From Roseivirga spongicola (GTDB lineage Bacteria; Bacteroidota; Bacteroidia; Cytophagales; Cyclobacteriaceae), in assembly GCF_001592965.1 (NCBI RefSeq), contig NZ_LRPC01000028.1:558001-622000 (forward strand): DNA of 64,000 bases, written 5' to 3'. How positions within the stretch are numbered: the first letter of the stretch is position 1; every line of letters begins with the position of its first letter. Both the position numbers and the translations under genes were made by a program. The notes beneath the pieces were generated by a model that worked only from the letters and a program-made list of their open reading frames with translations, did not search any database and had not been told where the DNA came from. Of this stretch, positions 52,692 to 61,210 are shown piece by piece.

Positions 52692-52994
52692 ATGGATTTA
52701 AGAACGGCCACAGAAATCGGGAAATGCCTATCTAATCAAACAAGGATGCAAATAATGGAGTGGTTGAAAGAGCCGGCAAAGAACTTCCCTCCTCATGAAA
52801 CGCTCAAGCATTTTAACGATGGTGTTTGTGTGACTTATATTCAGGAAAAGGCAGGGCTTTCTCAATCAACCATTTCTACCTATCTCACCAATATGGAGAA
52901 GTGTGGGTTGTTGATTTCTACACGTCATGGAAAGTGGTCATACCTAAAACGAAATGAAGAAGTGATAAAGCGATTTACGGATTTTATCAGTTAA
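52692..52994 (+). CDS. ArsR-type helix-turn-helix regulator
   Basis: This 100-residue protein has the winged-helix pattern of ArsR family regulators (NQTRMQIMEWLKEPAKNF, VTYIQEKAGLSQSTISTYLT, then NMEKCGLLISTRHGKWSYL). Possible sensor Cys residues exist but no known metal motif is evident. It leads a small run with a membrane protein and an SDR. Confidence 0.88.
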   Translation: MDLRTATEIGKCLSNQTRMQIMEWLKEPAKNFPPHETLKHFNDGVCVTYIQEKAGLSQSTISTYLTNMEKCGLLISTRHGKWSYLKRNEEVIKRFTDFIS

Positions 52995-53037
52995 AAAATT
53001 TCCCATAATACATCTACATATTCAGATATATAGTAAT

Positions 53038-53307
53038 ATGAAAACTGTAATCGACATACTTGGGTGGACCGGTTCTGGATTGATTATTTTAGCTTATGCC
53101 CTCACCTTAGTAAAGAATAGCGAATACTTGAACTATGGCAAATATTTAAACTTAATGGGAGGAATATTAATCGCCATAAAATGCTATTACTATCAGGCCA
53201 TTCCGCCCTTTATTACGAATCTACTATGGAGTGTAATTGCAACGCTAACGATATACAAAAGCCGAAGGACTAAAGCAAAGTGCAGAAAAACTGAATGTTT
53301 CACATAA
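53038..53307 (+). CDS. Small membrane protein (CBU_0592-like)
   Basis: This 89-residue protein has three TMs (about 6-25, 35-52, 55-75) and the pattern ILGWTGSGLIILAYALTLVK...LNLMGGILIAIKCYYYQ that matches the small CBU_0592-type membrane family. Function unknown. It lies between the HTH and SDR genes. Confidence 0.7.
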   Translation: MKTVIDILGWTGSGLIILAYALTLVKNSEYLNYGKYLNLMGGILIAIKCYYYQAIPPFITNLLWSVIATLTIYKSRRTKAKCRKTECFT

Positions 53308-53317
53308 ATAAGAAAAT

Positions 53318-53920
53318 ATGAGAATTTTAATAATTGGAGGTAAAGGCACAATTGGAAGTGTAGTTACATCGCATTTTGAAAAAACGAATGATGTATTCAT
53401 AGCCGGAAGAACGAGTGGTGATGTAACCGTAGATATAGCCGATAGCTCATCCATACAAGCCATGTTTGAAAAAACAGGAAAGCTTGATGCGGTCATTTGC
53501 ATTGCAGGAGAAGCTAAGTGGGACAATTTTGAAAGCTTAACAGAAGAAGACTATTACATAGGGCTAAAAAGCAAGTTGATGGGTCAAGTGAACCTTGTGC
53601 GTATTGGTCAAGAATATTTAAGCAAAAATGGTTCTATCACGCTATCCACGGGAATTTTGGCCGATGATCCCGTAGAAAAAACCACTAGTGCTGCCATGGT
53701 CAACGGTGCTATTCACAGTTTTGTAAAAGCCGTTAATCTGGAGATAAAAAATGGAATTCGCGTAAATGTAGTATCATCTGGAATGGTAGAAGCTGCTTAT
53801 GATAAATACAAAGATTACTTCCCTGGGCACAACCCAATACCTATGACCAAAGTGGTGAATGCCTATGTGCGGAGTGTACATGGAAAAGGCAGAGGAGAAA
53901 TCATAAGGGTCTACAATTAA
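53318..53920 (+). CDS. Atypical short-chain dehydrogenase
   Basis: This 200-residue SDR-fold protein has the nucleotide motif IIGGKGTIGS (5-14), followed by TVDIADSSSIQAMFEKTGKL. The usual catalytic Tyr-x3-Lys is replaced: the corresponding segment reads SAAMVNGAIHSF. This matches a known branch of small SDRs that lack that Tyr. The substrate is unknown. It is the third gene of the HTH-led run. Confidence 0.85.
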   Translation: MRILIIGGKGTIGSVVTSHFEKTNDVFIAGRTSGDVTVDIADSSSIQAMFEKTGKLDAVICIAGEAKWDNFESLTEEDYYIGLKSKLMGQVNLVRIGQEYLSKNGSITLSTGILADDPVEKTTSAAMVNGAIHSFVKAVNLEIKNGIRVNVVSSGMVEAAYDKYKDYFPGHNPIPMTKVVNAYVRSVHGKGRGEIIRVYN

Positions 53921-54100
53921 ATTGATGAGTGCATTGTCTAACCTCCTTTGTAAATTTGTTCAGCTGATAATCATGTTAAAAACTTCGATTTAGACAGAAT
54001 ATATTAGTAATGACTCAATCTACTGTCTTCGACTGTTCATGAGATACGTCTCAGCTAAGCATTACTTGCTTAATAGGGGCCGTGAAACTCGTACCATAAA

Positions 54101-54124
54101 AAAAGCCTGACTGCTCAGGCTTTT
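54101..54124. terminator. Bidirectional rho-independent terminator
   Basis: AAAAGCCTGA (54101-54110) pairs with TCAGGCTTTT (54115-54124) around CTGC. It lies between the convergent SDR and GH65 genes. Confidence 0.9.
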
Positions 54125-54212
54125 GTATTTAACTCATCATCTTGTATAGACCCTCACCTATTTCAAAGGCCACTACTTCAAGATGGAACAGTCTTCTGTA
54201 AGTCTGACTGAT

Positions 54213-56513
54213 CTATTCCATCTCAATACTTACTGAGCCTTGGGCTGGTGCATTAATTGGTGTATCATACACATACAGACTTAAATCTTGCTCAGATTCG
54301 TTGGCGATGGTTACCTGCCCTCCTTTAGCGCTAATAGACAGATTACGTTCTCTAAACTTAATTTTGAACGAATACCCTTCCCAATGATCTGGTAGTGATG
54401 GACTAAAAAACAGTTCGCCATGTCTTACTCTCATACCTGCAAAACCTTTGGCAAATGCCATCCAAGTTCCGGCCATTGAGGTGGTGTGGCAACCATCTTC
54501 CGTATCGTTATTGTAATCGTCCAAATCTAGTCGGGCGGTACGCAGATACATCTCATAGGCCTTCTCTTTTCTACCTAACTTAGAAGCCAAAATAGCGTGA
54601 ACACATGGCGAAAGAGACGACTCATGTACTGTCATTGGCTCATAGAAATCGAAGTTCCGCTCAATCGTTTCTTCATCGAATTCATCTTCAAACAGGTAAA
54701 TTCCCTGAAGTGTATCAGCCTGCTTAATAAAGCATGAACGCAGAATTCTATCCCATGACCAGTTCTGGTTGATTGGTCTTTGCCCTGATGGAATATCTCC
54801 AACTGGCATCAACTCCTTATCTAAAAAACCATCTTGCTGAAGGAAGACACCTCTTTCTTCATCGTATCCGAGGTACATGTTTTCAAGAATATCTTCCCAC
54901 TTCTCGGTCTCCTCAGCTCCTTTAAAGTTCAACCTATCCAATAAGGCATTTAGCTTATCTGAACCTTCGTATTTAGCCAAACCCTCCAAGGTATATTCCA
55001 ATGTCCATAAGGCCATTTTAGAGGTGTACCAGTTATTATTAACGTTGTTTTCGTACTCATTTGGCCCTGTTACACCGTGCATCACATACTGGCTCTTATT
55101 TTCCGACCAATGCACTCGTTGTGCCCAAAACCTTGAAATAGCAATAAGTACTTCCAAACCATAATCAATCAGGTAATCTTCATCGCCATGGTAATTGATG
55201 TAGTCGTAAATCGCGTAAGCAATGGCTCCATTTCTATGAATTTCTTCGAAGGTGATTTCCCACTCATTATGGCATTCTTCACCGTTCATCGTAACCATTG
55301 GGTAGAGTGCAGCGCCATCCGTAAAGCCCAATTTTTGTGCATTTTCAATGGCTTTTTGCAAATGCTTATATCGGTACAGCACTAGGTTTTTAGCTACTTC
55401 CTGATCGCTTGTAGCTAAGTAAAAAGCTAGACAGTAAGCCTCAGTGTCCCAATAGGTACTTCCTCCATATTTTTCGCCTGTAAATCCTTTAGGACCAATA
55501 TTTAGCCTCTCGTCTTCACCAGTATAAGTTTGGTTGAGTTGGAAGATATTGAAACGAATACCTTGTTGAGCCGAAACGTCACCATCAATGACTATATCAC
55601 TCTTTTCCCATTTCACCGCCCAAGCCTCTTTGTGTTCTTTCAATAGGGTTTCAAAACCTTCAGCTGCGGCTGCTTCAACTTCTTTTTTGCAGACTTCCAC
55701 CAATTGATTTTTCTCAAAATACATGGAAGATATATTGGCAGCGTACTTCTCTATGGTAAAGGTTTCTCCTTCAGTTATATTACCCTCGGCAATTACCTCA
55801 ACATACTTTTCTTTCTCATTGCCAGTATTCGATGAGCCATTCCACTTGCCTGCTATGTTGAACTTCATTCCTGTAGCAACCCAAAAATCAGTCTTTTTGG
55901 TGCTGGCCAATACATAGCTAAAACCTTCTGAGGCCGACTTTTCCTGCTCGTTCCAGAACTTCTCATCGTAGTTAGAATCGGCATTCATTACGTCAAAATC
56001 GACATAAGGGGTTACCTGAGCTGCACCAGAGAAGTTGAGCGGTGTTACAGCATAAGACAATGCGCCCACCTTGGTTCTGGCCATACTACAAATTCGGGTG
56101 GAGCTGACCTGTACTTGCTTACCAGAAGGTAAAGTGGCTTTGAAAGATCTCTTCAACCAACCTTCTTTCATATTCAGCTCTCTTCGGAAATCTTCTACCT
56201 TACAGTTGGCGAGATCCAAAGCTTCTCCATCGAACGAAATATTGATACCGATCCAATTGGCTGCATTCAATACTTTTGCGAAGTATTCTGGGTAACCATT
56301 TTTCCACCAACCTACACGTGTTTTATCAGGGTAATAAACCCCTGCCACATAATTACCCAAGAGAGTTTCTCCAGAGTATTGCTCTTCGAAGTTGGCGCGC
56401 TGGCCAAACATGCCATTACCAATACTGAAAATACTCTCTGAAATTTGATTGTATTTAGGTTCGAACCCTTCTTCAATAATCGACCAAGGATCGTGCTTAA
56501 TGTAATTCTTCAT
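54213..56513 (-). CDS. Glycoside hydrolase family 65 phosphorylase
   Basis: This 766-residue enzyme has an N-terminal beta-sandwich (about 1-270), an (alpha/alpha)6 barrel (about 310-690) and a C-terminal beta-sheet domain. The catalytic acid Glu486 is in TGPNEYENNVNNNWYTSKMA. GH65 enzymes use phosphate to cleave alpha-linked disaccharides (maltose, trehalose, kojibiose, nigerose) with release of beta-glucose 1-phosphate. The pgmB gene directly after the start (9 bases) converts that product to glucose 6-phosphate. The exact disaccharide cannot be read from sequence. Confidence 0.94.
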   Translation of the reverse strand: MKNYIKHDPWSIIEEGFEPKYNQISESIFSIGNGMFGQRANFEEQYSGETLLGNYVAGVYYPDKTRVGWWKNGYPEYFAKVLNAANWIGINISFDGEALDLANCKVEDFRRELNMKEGWLKRSFKATLPSGKQVQVSSTRICSMARTKVGALSYAVTPLNFSGAAQVTPYVDFDVMNADSNYDEKFWNEQEKSASEGFSYVLASTKKTDFWVATGMKFNIAGKWNGSSNTGNEKEKYVEVIAEGNITEGETFTIEKYAANISSMYFEKNQLVEVCKKEVEAAAAEGFETLLKEHKEAWAVKWEKSDIVIDGDVSAQQGIRFNIFQLNQTYTGEDERLNIGPKGFTGEKYGGSTYWDTEAYCLAFYLATSDQEVAKNLVLYRYKHLQKAIENAQKLGFTDGAALYPMVTMNGEECHNEWEITFEEIHRNGAIAYAIYDYINYHGDEDYLIDYGLEVLIAISRFWAQRVHWSENKSQYVMHGVTGPNEYENNVNNNWYTSKMALWTLEYTLEGLAKYEGSDKLNALLDRLNFKGAEETEKWEDILENMYLGYDEERGVFLQQDGFLDKELMPVGDIPSGQRPINQNWSWDRILRSCFIKQADTLQGIYLFEDEFDEETIERNFDFYEPMTVHESSLSPCVHAILASKLGRKEKAYEMYLRTARLDLDDYNNDTEDGCHTTSMAGTWMAFAKGFAGMRVRHGELFFSPSLPDHWEGYSFKIKFRERNLSISAKGGQVTIANESEQDLSLYVYDTPINAPAQGSVSIEME

Positions 56514-56521
56514 GAGGTTGA

Positions 56522-57172
56522 TTATAAATTATCAAAAATGGTTAGATCAATGTTTTTCATGTCCGGAATTACAACATCTGCTTCTGAAAGCACAGTTGAA
56601 TCCCCTACTCCTACGCACTTAAAATTGCCTCTTTTAGCTGCTTGAACGCCTGAGATAGCGTCTTCAAAAACCACACATTCTGAAGGACTTAGCCCCAGAC
56701 GGTCAGCCCCCAGTAAAAATACTTCTGGATGAGGCTTGGAGTGAGCAATCTGATTGCCATCTACTGATACTGGAAAACGATGAGCCAAACCTACTGCTTC
56801 TAAAATCACTGGAGCATTCTTACTTGAAGACCCCAAAGCAATGGCAATATTATTGTCATCTAGTAGATCTAAGAACTCTACCACACCTGGCAGAATATCA
56901 TCAGGAGTCATTTTAGAGATGATTTCCACATAGATATGATTCTTTTTTGTGGTCATCTCCTCTATTTCTATGTTCGACTTGGTCATTCCGCCCATGGCTA
57001 GAATTCTCTTCATCGATTCTGTTCTACTTACTCCTTTCAGTTGCTCATTATCTACTTCAGTAAAAGGAATGTTTAGCTCATCGGCCATGGCTTTCCATGC
57101 CACAAAGTGAGCAGGGACGGTGTCTACAATAACACCATCTAAATCGAAAATACAGGCTTTCGGTAATGTCAT
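56522..57172 (-). CDS. pgmB: Beta-phosphoglucomutase
   Basis: This 216-residue HAD-type mutase has the nucleophile Asp in FDLDGVIVDT (10-19), the phosphate motif GSSSKNAPVILEAV, and FEDAISGVQAAKRG. The cap residues fit beta-phosphoglucomutase. It turns beta-glucose 1-phosphate from the GH65 enzyme into glucose 6-phosphate. Overlaps the upstream kinase gene by 4 bases. Confidence 0.92.
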   Translation of the reverse strand: MTLPKACIFDLDGVIVDTVPAHFVAWKAMADELNIPFTEVDNEQLKGVSRTESMKRILAMGGMTKSNIEIEEMTTKKNHIYVEIISKMTPDDILPGVVEFLDLLDDNNIAIALGSSSKNAPVILEAVGLAHRFPVSVDGNQIAHSKPHPEVFLLGADRLGLSPSECVVFEDAISGVQAAKRGNFKCVGVGDSTVLSEADVVIPDMKNIDLTIFDNL

Positions 57173-58161
57173 TTAAAATCAGGGTAATTGGCTCTCATCA
57201 TCTCCTCAGTCTCAGAGAGCGTCTTAAATACTTCAAAGGTAGTTCCTTGTGTGCGCTGAGCACCTAGTGCATTGGCATACATGGAAGCTCGAACAAAGTT
57301 GTCTTGGCCATCCATAAGTCCGTAGGCCAACCCTCCAGCAAAAGAGTCGCCACAGCCAGTGGTATCTATCACATGTTCCATGCGAATGCTATTGACGAAT
57401 TGCTCTTTCAATTCGCCCTTTTCTTTTGTAAATACTTTGCAGCCAGTGGCATCAGTGGTAACCACAAGTGCTCTAGGGCCACGATCTAGCACATATTCTG
57501 CCAATGGCCTCAAATGTTCTTGCCCAATATCATCCAGTAAATCGGTGAGCTCATCTTCTCTATATTCATGCTTAAACCATGTACACCAAGACTCTTCCAG
57601 ATTCATCTTCAACACATCTATATAAGGCAACCACTGATCTCTTTCCACCCAAAACTTCTTGTGCCTATCGCCACCTATGGTCATTGTATGCGTTGGGCCA
57701 TGCGCATCGAATATGATGACTCCTTTGGCATGTTCTCTAAGGTATTTAACTGTATCTAGTGCAATTTCATGGTCGGTAATGGGTACAAACACAAAGGCAT
57801 CACAATCTAAGAAAGGTGCTAAATCTGCCGGAACAATGGCATTCATAAATGCCGTTTGTTTCTCTACTCTAAAATTCTGATCGAGAAACTTAAGCTTAAT
57901 TACATCTCCGCTATCGGCTTCATCAGAAACACCTTCCATATCTATGGCAGGGTATGGCGCAAAGATTTCTTTTACGGCCTCGGTATCTTGTTTTCGGATG
58001 TGTGAGATGGGATATACTGTGCCTTGGCCTTCTAACAATTGAGCCAATCCAATAGTAGGATGCGTTATACATCCGTATTTTTCAATGACTTCACCCCGAT
58101 AGGTGGTGATATGGTCTCGCGGAATAGGACCGATTACGGCCACTTTATAGTGCTTGCTCAT
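57169..58161 (-). CDS. PfkB-family carbohydrate kinase
   Basis: This 330-residue kinase has the PfkB signature with catalytic Asp272 in DTTGCGDSFAGG (266-277) and the substrate region in the N-terminal part. It probably phosphorylates a sugar or nucleoside such as the glucose released by the phosphorylase; the substrate is inferred only from its place in the cluster. It is translationally coupled to pgmB. Confidence 0.9.
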   Translation of the reverse strand: MSKHYKVAVIGPIPRDHITTYRGEVIEKYGCITHPTIGLAQLLEGQGTVYPISHIRKQDTEAVKEIFAPYPAIDMEGVSDEADSGDVIKLKFLDQNFRVEKQTAFMNAIVPADLAPFLDCDAFVFVPITDHEIALDTVKYLREHAKGVIIFDAHGPTHTMTIGGDRHKKFWVERDQWLPYIDVLKMNLEESWCTWFKHEYREDELTDLLDDIGQEHLRPLAEYVLDRGPRALVVTTDATGCKVFTKEKGELKEQFVNSIRMEHVIDTTGCGDSFAGGLAYGLMDGQDNFVRASMYANALGAQRTQGTTFEVFKTLSETEEMMRANYPDFK

Positions 58162-58267
58162 ACAATCATACTAGCTTATCGATAGAATGCGGTGTCAATG
58201 CTTTCTTTATATCAATTTACCAATAATTGTAGAAGCTAAATAGCAACCAGTGCAATCGTTGGATCAA

Positions 58268-59059
58268 CTATTGGTAGACCCGAACATAATCAATTTCAAA
58301 TCGGTTTGGAAAGACATCGTTTGCAATGCCTTCTAGGCCACCCCAATTGCCTCCAATGGCTAAATTTAGTATGAGGTAAAAAGGCTGATCGAAAGGCCAA
58401 TCATCAGAACCCTTACCAGTATTTTCAAAGGTGTGGTATTTCTGATCGTCCAGATAAAAATCAATCTTATCTTCTGTCCACTCAATAGCGTACAAATGAA
58501 ACTGATTAGATATGTCTACTATTTGCAGAGAGTCGCCTTTCTGAGTTCCCTTAATATGATTGAAAGATTCGGTATGGACGGTACCATGCATGTTTCCCTG
58601 ATCAAATCCCACATGCTCCATAATATCTATTTCGCCACTTTCAGGCCATCCGCCATAACTATTTTCAGTGGGTAGCATCCATATGGCGGGCCAATTACCT
58701 CTACCAGCAGGAACTCTAGCCATCACCTCTACCCTGCCATATCTCCAGCCACCCTTGCCTTTGGTTACCAACTTAGCCGATGAGTATGGTCTTGTCTTAA
58801 AAGAATCGGCCAAGGCTGTAATAGTTAGAATGCCATGGGCGAGACTAATATTTTCTGGCCTATCAGTGTAATACTGCAACTCATTGTTTCCAAAGCCGCA
58901 AAGGTCTGGACAACCATCACCAACATAGGCTGTCCACTTTGTGGTGTCCAATTCTCTACCATCGAACTCGTCTTGCCAAACCAGCTTTCGTTCTTGCTTA
59001 CAAGAAAGTATGAAGGCAAAAGGCAACACTAGGAATAAGCCGCACAAACGTTTCATCAT
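58268..59059 (-). CDS. GH16 family glucanase lipoprotein
   Basis: This 263-residue lipoprotein (lipobox ILSC, Cys20) has a GH16 jelly-roll with catalytic motif ESGEIDIMEH (Glu143, Asp145, Glu148) and WPAIWMLP. GH16 enzymes hydrolyse beta-1,3 (laminarin) or mixed-link glucans. Its stop is about 100 bases from the start of the PfkB gene, and its start overlaps the LacI gene stop by 4 bases, so it is in the regulator's unit. Confidence 0.93.
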   Translation of the reverse strand: MMKRLCGLFLVLPFAFILSCKQERKLVWQDEFDGRELDTTKWTAYVGDGCPDLCGFGNNELQYYTDRPENISLAHGILTITALADSFKTRPYSSAKLVTKGKGGWRYGRVEVMARVPAGRGNWPAIWMLPTENSYGGWPESGEIDIMEHVGFDQGNMHGTVHTESFNHIKGTQKGDSLQIVDISNQFHLYAIEWTEDKIDFYLDDQKYHTFENTGKGSDDWPFDQPFYLILNLAIGGNWGGLEGIANDVFPNRFEIDYVRVYQ

Positions 59060-60063
59060 CTCGAAGAATCTCTGATAACCACTCTAGAATCGAACTTCAT
59101 ATGTAGTTGATGCGGTGGAATATGTCTTTTCTGAATCACCTTAAAAAGTAGCTCAGCAGCTGCCTCACCCATTTCTATAGGCTCGTGCGTTACACTTGTA
59201 AGGTTTGGCTCTACAATTTCACAAAGGTTACTGTTTCCGAACCCTACCACTGAAACCTCTCGAGGGACAGTGAGCCCCATTTTCTTTAATTTCAAAATGG
59301 CTTCAACTGCTAGCTCATCACTAAAGGTGAATAGTGCATCAGGTCTGTTCTTAGGATTTTCGAACATCTTTTCGATGATCGCATCGTGCTTTTGGTCTGG
59401 GTCAGTAAATACTACAAAGTCTTCGTTGATTTCGTAATCATAGGTTCTTAATGCCTCTAAGTAACCTTCGTATCGGCTTTTGCTAATACCTAAAAGTCCT
59501 GGCCCTCCCAAATGAGCAATTTTCTTTCTACCTCTTTTAATTAGGTGCTCTACTGCCTGAAATCCGCCAGTAAAATCATTAGCCTCCACGGTAGGTGTAT
59601 CGAAGCCCGGAGCGATTCTATCGAAAAGCACAAATGGCACATCGTAAGCCTGGAGCGTTTCTAAATGCTCGAAGTCTTTGGTATCGCTCGATATGGACAA
59701 TATCACGCCTTCCACCTTACAAGAGAGCAGCGACTTTATCTGGTCAAGCTCATCGTGATAATTTTCATTAGACTGGCAAATGATGGTATAGTAACCATTG
59801 TCACTCACAATTTTCTGAATACCGTCTATGGCAGAGGCAAAGAAGTTACTGGTAATGTGGGGAACCAAAATACCTATTGAGTTAGATCTTTTTGTTCGAA
59901 GACCAGCAGCGATAAAGTTTGTCTGATACTTGAGTTCTTTGGCCTTAGCAGATACTAATTTCTTAGTGTCTTCACTAATATTCGGGTGATCATTTAATGC
60001 CCTAGAAACTGTTGAGGGCGAAATCTTTAATGCCGTAGCAATGTCTTTTATAGTTATAGCCAT
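59056..60063 (-). CDS. LacI-family transcriptional regulator
   Basis: This 335-residue protein has a LacI HTH (IKDIATALKISPSTVSRALN, 4-23) and a periplasmic-binding-protein-like sugar-sensing domain (IGILVPHITSNFFASAIDGI, FDRIAPGFDTP, DALFTFSDELA). It likely represses the GH16 and downstream GH65/pgmB/PfkB genes. It is coupled to the GH16 gene. Confidence 0.94.
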   Translation of the reverse strand: MAITIKDIATALKISPSTVSRALNDHPNISEDTKKLVSAKAKELKYQTNFIAAGLRTKRSNSIGILVPHITSNFFASAIDGIQKIVSDNGYYTIICQSNENYHDELDQIKSLLSCKVEGVILSISSDTKDFEHLETLQAYDVPFVLFDRIAPGFDTPTVEANDFTGGFQAVEHLIKRGRKKIAHLGGPGLLGISKSRYEGYLEALRTYDYEINEDFVVFTDPDQKHDAIIEKMFENPKNRPDALFTFSDELAVEAILKLKKMGLTVPREVSVVGFGNSNLCEIVEPNLTSVTHEPIEMGEAAAELLFKVIQKRHIPPHQLHMKFDSRVVIRDSSR

Positions 60064-60066
60064 AGT

Positions 60067-60480
60067 CTAATTTTCTTTAGGTTGAGCGTGTGTTCCATCA
60101 CAATACGGATAATTCCCGGACCTTTTACATCTACAAAACGAAACCGTTTCATTGAAAACAGTGGTTTTTGACCTGTCCGTTACGGTAGCACCTCCTTTAA
60201 TAATTATAGGGCCACCAGGAATTAGCTTTACTTCCACCTCAGGGTTTTGCTTTTCTTTGAACTTTACCCCCTTAATGGAAAGCGCCTTGGAAGGACATTC
60301 CCTTACCAATTGCACTATATCTTCAGAAGAAGCTGCATTTATGTTCACCCATGGTCTTTGTTTCAGGTTGAACACTTTGGGCAATCCTTTAAGGCATATT
60401 CCTGAATGAATACAAAGATCTGGTTTCCATAAAACAGTGATCTCTCCATTTGAATATTCTTTCTCCACAGCTTTTGCCAC
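60067..60480 (-). CDS. Fe-S protein with Fer4_19 and CDGSH domains
   Basis: This 137-residue protein has an N-terminal divergent 4Fe-4S mono-cluster domain (CIHSGICLKGLPKVF...ECPSKAL) and a C-terminal CDGSH-type 2Fe-2S motif with Cys116, Cys118, Cys127 and His131 (CRCKRSGNYPYCDGTH). Such fused proteins are small electron carriers or cluster stores. It lies 3 bases after the LacI gene in the same direction. Confidence 0.88.
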   Translation of the reverse strand: MAKAVEKEYSNGEITVLWKPDLCIHSGICLKGLPKVFNLKQRPWVNINAASSEDIVQLVRECPSKALSIKGVKFKEKQNPEVEVKLIPGGPIIIKGGATVTDRSKTTVFNETVSFCRCKRSGNYPYCDGTHAQPKEN

Positions 60481-60588
60481 TTCTTAATTTAGATTGAAAA
60501 TAAATCAAATATGTATTAAAGCGAAAATGCTAGATGAAATTCATATACATGAAAACATGTTTGTATATAAATATATATGTATTTAAAT

Positions 60589-61161
60589 TTATTTATAATA
60601 ATCTTTGAGCCGCTCCAATTCTGAATAAACGCTCTCAAACCACACTTTTTGCTCGTCAAAATTGCGCCCATGACGAGTTTTACTATCATAATTATGAGAA
60701 TACCTCTTGAAATCGCCCAAGAGCTGCTTTACGTATTTGTTATAAACTTTTAAGTCTCGCTCGCCATCCTTAAAAAGCTGATCTATTTGTTTACGGATTT
60801 TCCTAGCGTATAATTCTGCTATATCGAAATGCAGCTTTTCATGTGCCAATAGCGTAATACTGGTAGAGTCTGTGGTCCAAGAATCTTCCTTTACGAACAG
60901 CACTTTCACCTCAAATTTAGGTTGGCCTTTGATAATCCCTCCCCTAACCGAGTGCATTACCGATGTAAGAGCCATTCCCGAACCATCTTCTTTAGAATAA
61001 TTCCTAAACCTATAGTCGGCCCAGTTCATATATAAATCTTCAGACCACTCAATAAAAGCGGTAGTATCTACTTCTAGGTATTGCGCTTTGGCTTCAGAAA
61101 CCGTAAGGTTTAGGAATACTACAAAACAAACTACCCTTAAAACAGAAACAACCTGATGCAT
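60589..61161 (-). CDS. DUF922 secreted Zn-dependent protease-like protein
   Basis: This 190-residue secreted protein (signal peptide about 1-27) has the zincin motif HEKLHFD (His107, Glu108, His111), the mark of DUF922. The 'protease' role is inferred from the motif. Stem-like AT palindromes lie in the spacer after its stop. Confidence 0.82.
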   Translation of the reverse strand: MHQVVSVLRVVCFVVFLNLTVSEAKAQYLEVDTTAFIEWSEDLYMNWADYRFRNYSKEDGSGMALTSVMHSVRGGIIKGQPKFEVKVLFVKEDSWTTDSTSITLLAHEKLHFDIAELYARKIRKQIDQLFKDGERDLKVYNKYVKQLLGDFKRYSHNYDSKTRHGRNFDEQKVWFESVYSELERLKDYYK

Positions 61162-61210
61162 ATCTGGGAAAACTAATATTATTGTTTGCTAACAACTATC
61201 TTTGTGCCAC

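Noticed and set aside
56460-56475. tRNA T-loop-like GGTTCGAACC
   Set aside because: It lies inside the GH65 coding sequence, and no acceptor or anticodon stem can be built around it.
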